Assembly: GCF_017353515.1 (NCBI RefSeq)
Contig: NZ_JAFMPY010000003.1
Coordinates: 310,001-374,000 of the forward strand
Reading direction: 5' to 3'
Source: Jiella sonneratiae
GTDB taxonomy: Bacteria; Pseudomonadota; Alphaproteobacteria; Rhizobiales; Rhizobiaceae
Length of the DNA stretch: 64,000 nt
Of the stretch, positions 63,446-64,000 are shown in pieces. The stretch's first letter is position 1. Every line of letters begins with the position of its first letter. Below the pieces are notes generated by a model. That model was not told where the DNA came from, ran no database searches, and worked only from the letters and a program-made list of their open reading frames with translations. A program made the position numbers and the translations under genes.

Positions 63446-64000
63446 TCACCTGACGATCAGCGTGCCGGCGCCGTGCTCGGTCAAAAGTTCCAGAAGCACC
63501 GAATGGCGGGTCTTGCCGTTGAGGATGACGACGCCCTCGACGCCGCGCTCGATCGCCTCGATGCAGGTCTCGACCTTGGGAATCATGCCGCCTGAGATCG
63601 TGCCGTTGCGGATCAGGTTCTTCGCTTCGGCAGCCGACAGTTCCTTGATCAGCTCCCCCTGTCTGTCGAGGACGCCGGGAACGTCGGTGAGGAAGAGCAG
63701 GCGCGAGGCCTCCAGCGCCCCGGCGATCGCGCCGGCGAAGGTGTCGGCATTGATGTTGTAGGTGGCGCCGTCGCGCCCCGGGGCGACCGGGGCGATGACC
63801 GGGATCATCTCCGAACGGGCGAGAAGGTCGAGCAGCGTGCGGTCGACCTCGACCGGCTCGCCGACATAGCCGAGATCGAGCACCCGCTCGATGTGGGAGT
63901 CCGGGTCGACCACGGTCTTCCTAGCCTTTTCGGCAAAGACCATGTTGCCGTCCTTGCCGCAGAGCCCGATCGCCCATTCGCCCTCGGCATTGATCAGCGC
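63446..64000 (-). CDS. argB: acetylglutamate kinase, C-terminal part
   Basis: The gene runs off the right edge; 184 residues are visible. [67 protein letters not shown] and [15 protein letters not shown] are the amino-acid-kinase motifs of ArgB. The C-terminus [19 protein letters not shown] is the normal family end. The enzyme phosphorylates N-acetylglutamate in arginine synthesis and in many alphaproteobacteria is relieved of feedback inhibition by PII (GlnB, present at 39523). The N-terminal part lies outside the window. Confidence 0.95.
   Translation of the reverse strand, partial: ALINAEGEWAIGLCGKDGNMVFAEKARKTVVDPDSHIERVLDLGYVGEPVEVDRTLLDLLARSEMIPVIAPVAPGRDGATYNINADTFAGAIAGALEASRLLFLTDVPGVLDRQGELIKELSAAEAKNLIRNGTISGGMIPKVETCIEAIERGVEGVVILNGKTRHSVLLELLTEHGAGTLIVR

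Overview
The window is GC-rich chromosomal DNA from an alphaproteobacterium, most likely of the order Hyphomicrobiales (Rhizobiales). The main evidence is the gene order ispDF / dusB-ntrB-ntrC-ntrY-ntrX-trkA-hfq-hflX, together with glnB-glnA, a SAM-II riboswitch ahead of metZ, Omp25/31-like porins and intergenic palindromes of the kind found in this order. No plasmid, phage, transposase, integrase or CRISPR functions were seen. The genus cannot be told from the sequence alone.

Layout. 1-6.7 kb: the 3' end of an AidB-like acyl-CoA dehydrogenase, a pair of small membrane proteins, ruvX, a UPF0173 hydrolase, a cytochrome P450, a secreted repeat protein, a formate/nitrite-type channel and an FtsB-like protein. 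6.9-16.9 kb: an accessory catabolic locus with a LysR regulator, a Rieske oxygenase, a cystathionine gamma-synthase-family PLP enzyme, a two-subunit flavin/[2Fe-2S] amine oxidase, a sarcosine-oxidase-like flavoenzyme, a di-iron desaturase-like protein and a PhnD-like protein without signal peptide. 16.9-29.4 kb: pncC and ispDF, divergent from dusB and the two nitrogen two-component systems NtrBC and NtrYX, followed by trkA, hfq and hflX. 29.5-35.4 kb: a DEAD-box helicase, an esterase-like hydrolase and envelope proteins, including a possible omptin-type barrel. 35.6-41.7 kb: parE, glnA and glnB (with a good sigma-54 promoter), divergent from nnrD. 41.9-51.9 kb: a CoA ligase / KPR / small membrane protein operon and a PaoABC-type molybdenum aldehyde oxidoreductase operon with two tandem catalytic-subunit genes, divergent from a TetR regulator. 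52.1-57.4 kb: aromatic amino-acid genes (chorismate mutase fusion, hisC-type aminotransferase, tyrC), apaG and a protease-fold/Sel1 protein. 57.4-64 kb: a CDP-alcohol phosphotransferase, an AT-rich islet with one orphan membrane protein, metZ with its riboswitch, a two-domain dCTP-deaminase-like gene, a UDP-sugar dehydrogenase, tRNA-Pro(GGG) and the 3' part of argB.

How the parts relate. NtrBC, PII (GlnB) and GlnA form the classical nitrogen-assimilation circuit, and the sigma-54 site upstream of glnB fits NtrC control. The 7-17 kb locus looks like a route that removes N-methyl groups from a quaternary amine (Rieske step, then flavin oxidases) and then cleaves the remaining amino acid with a PLP lyase. 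Its substrate is unknown, which makes it the best candidate for an undescribed pathway here. The tandem molybdenum subunits sharing one FAD and one Fe-S subunit, and the SAM-II aptamer followed by an intrinsic terminator, are the next most interesting items.
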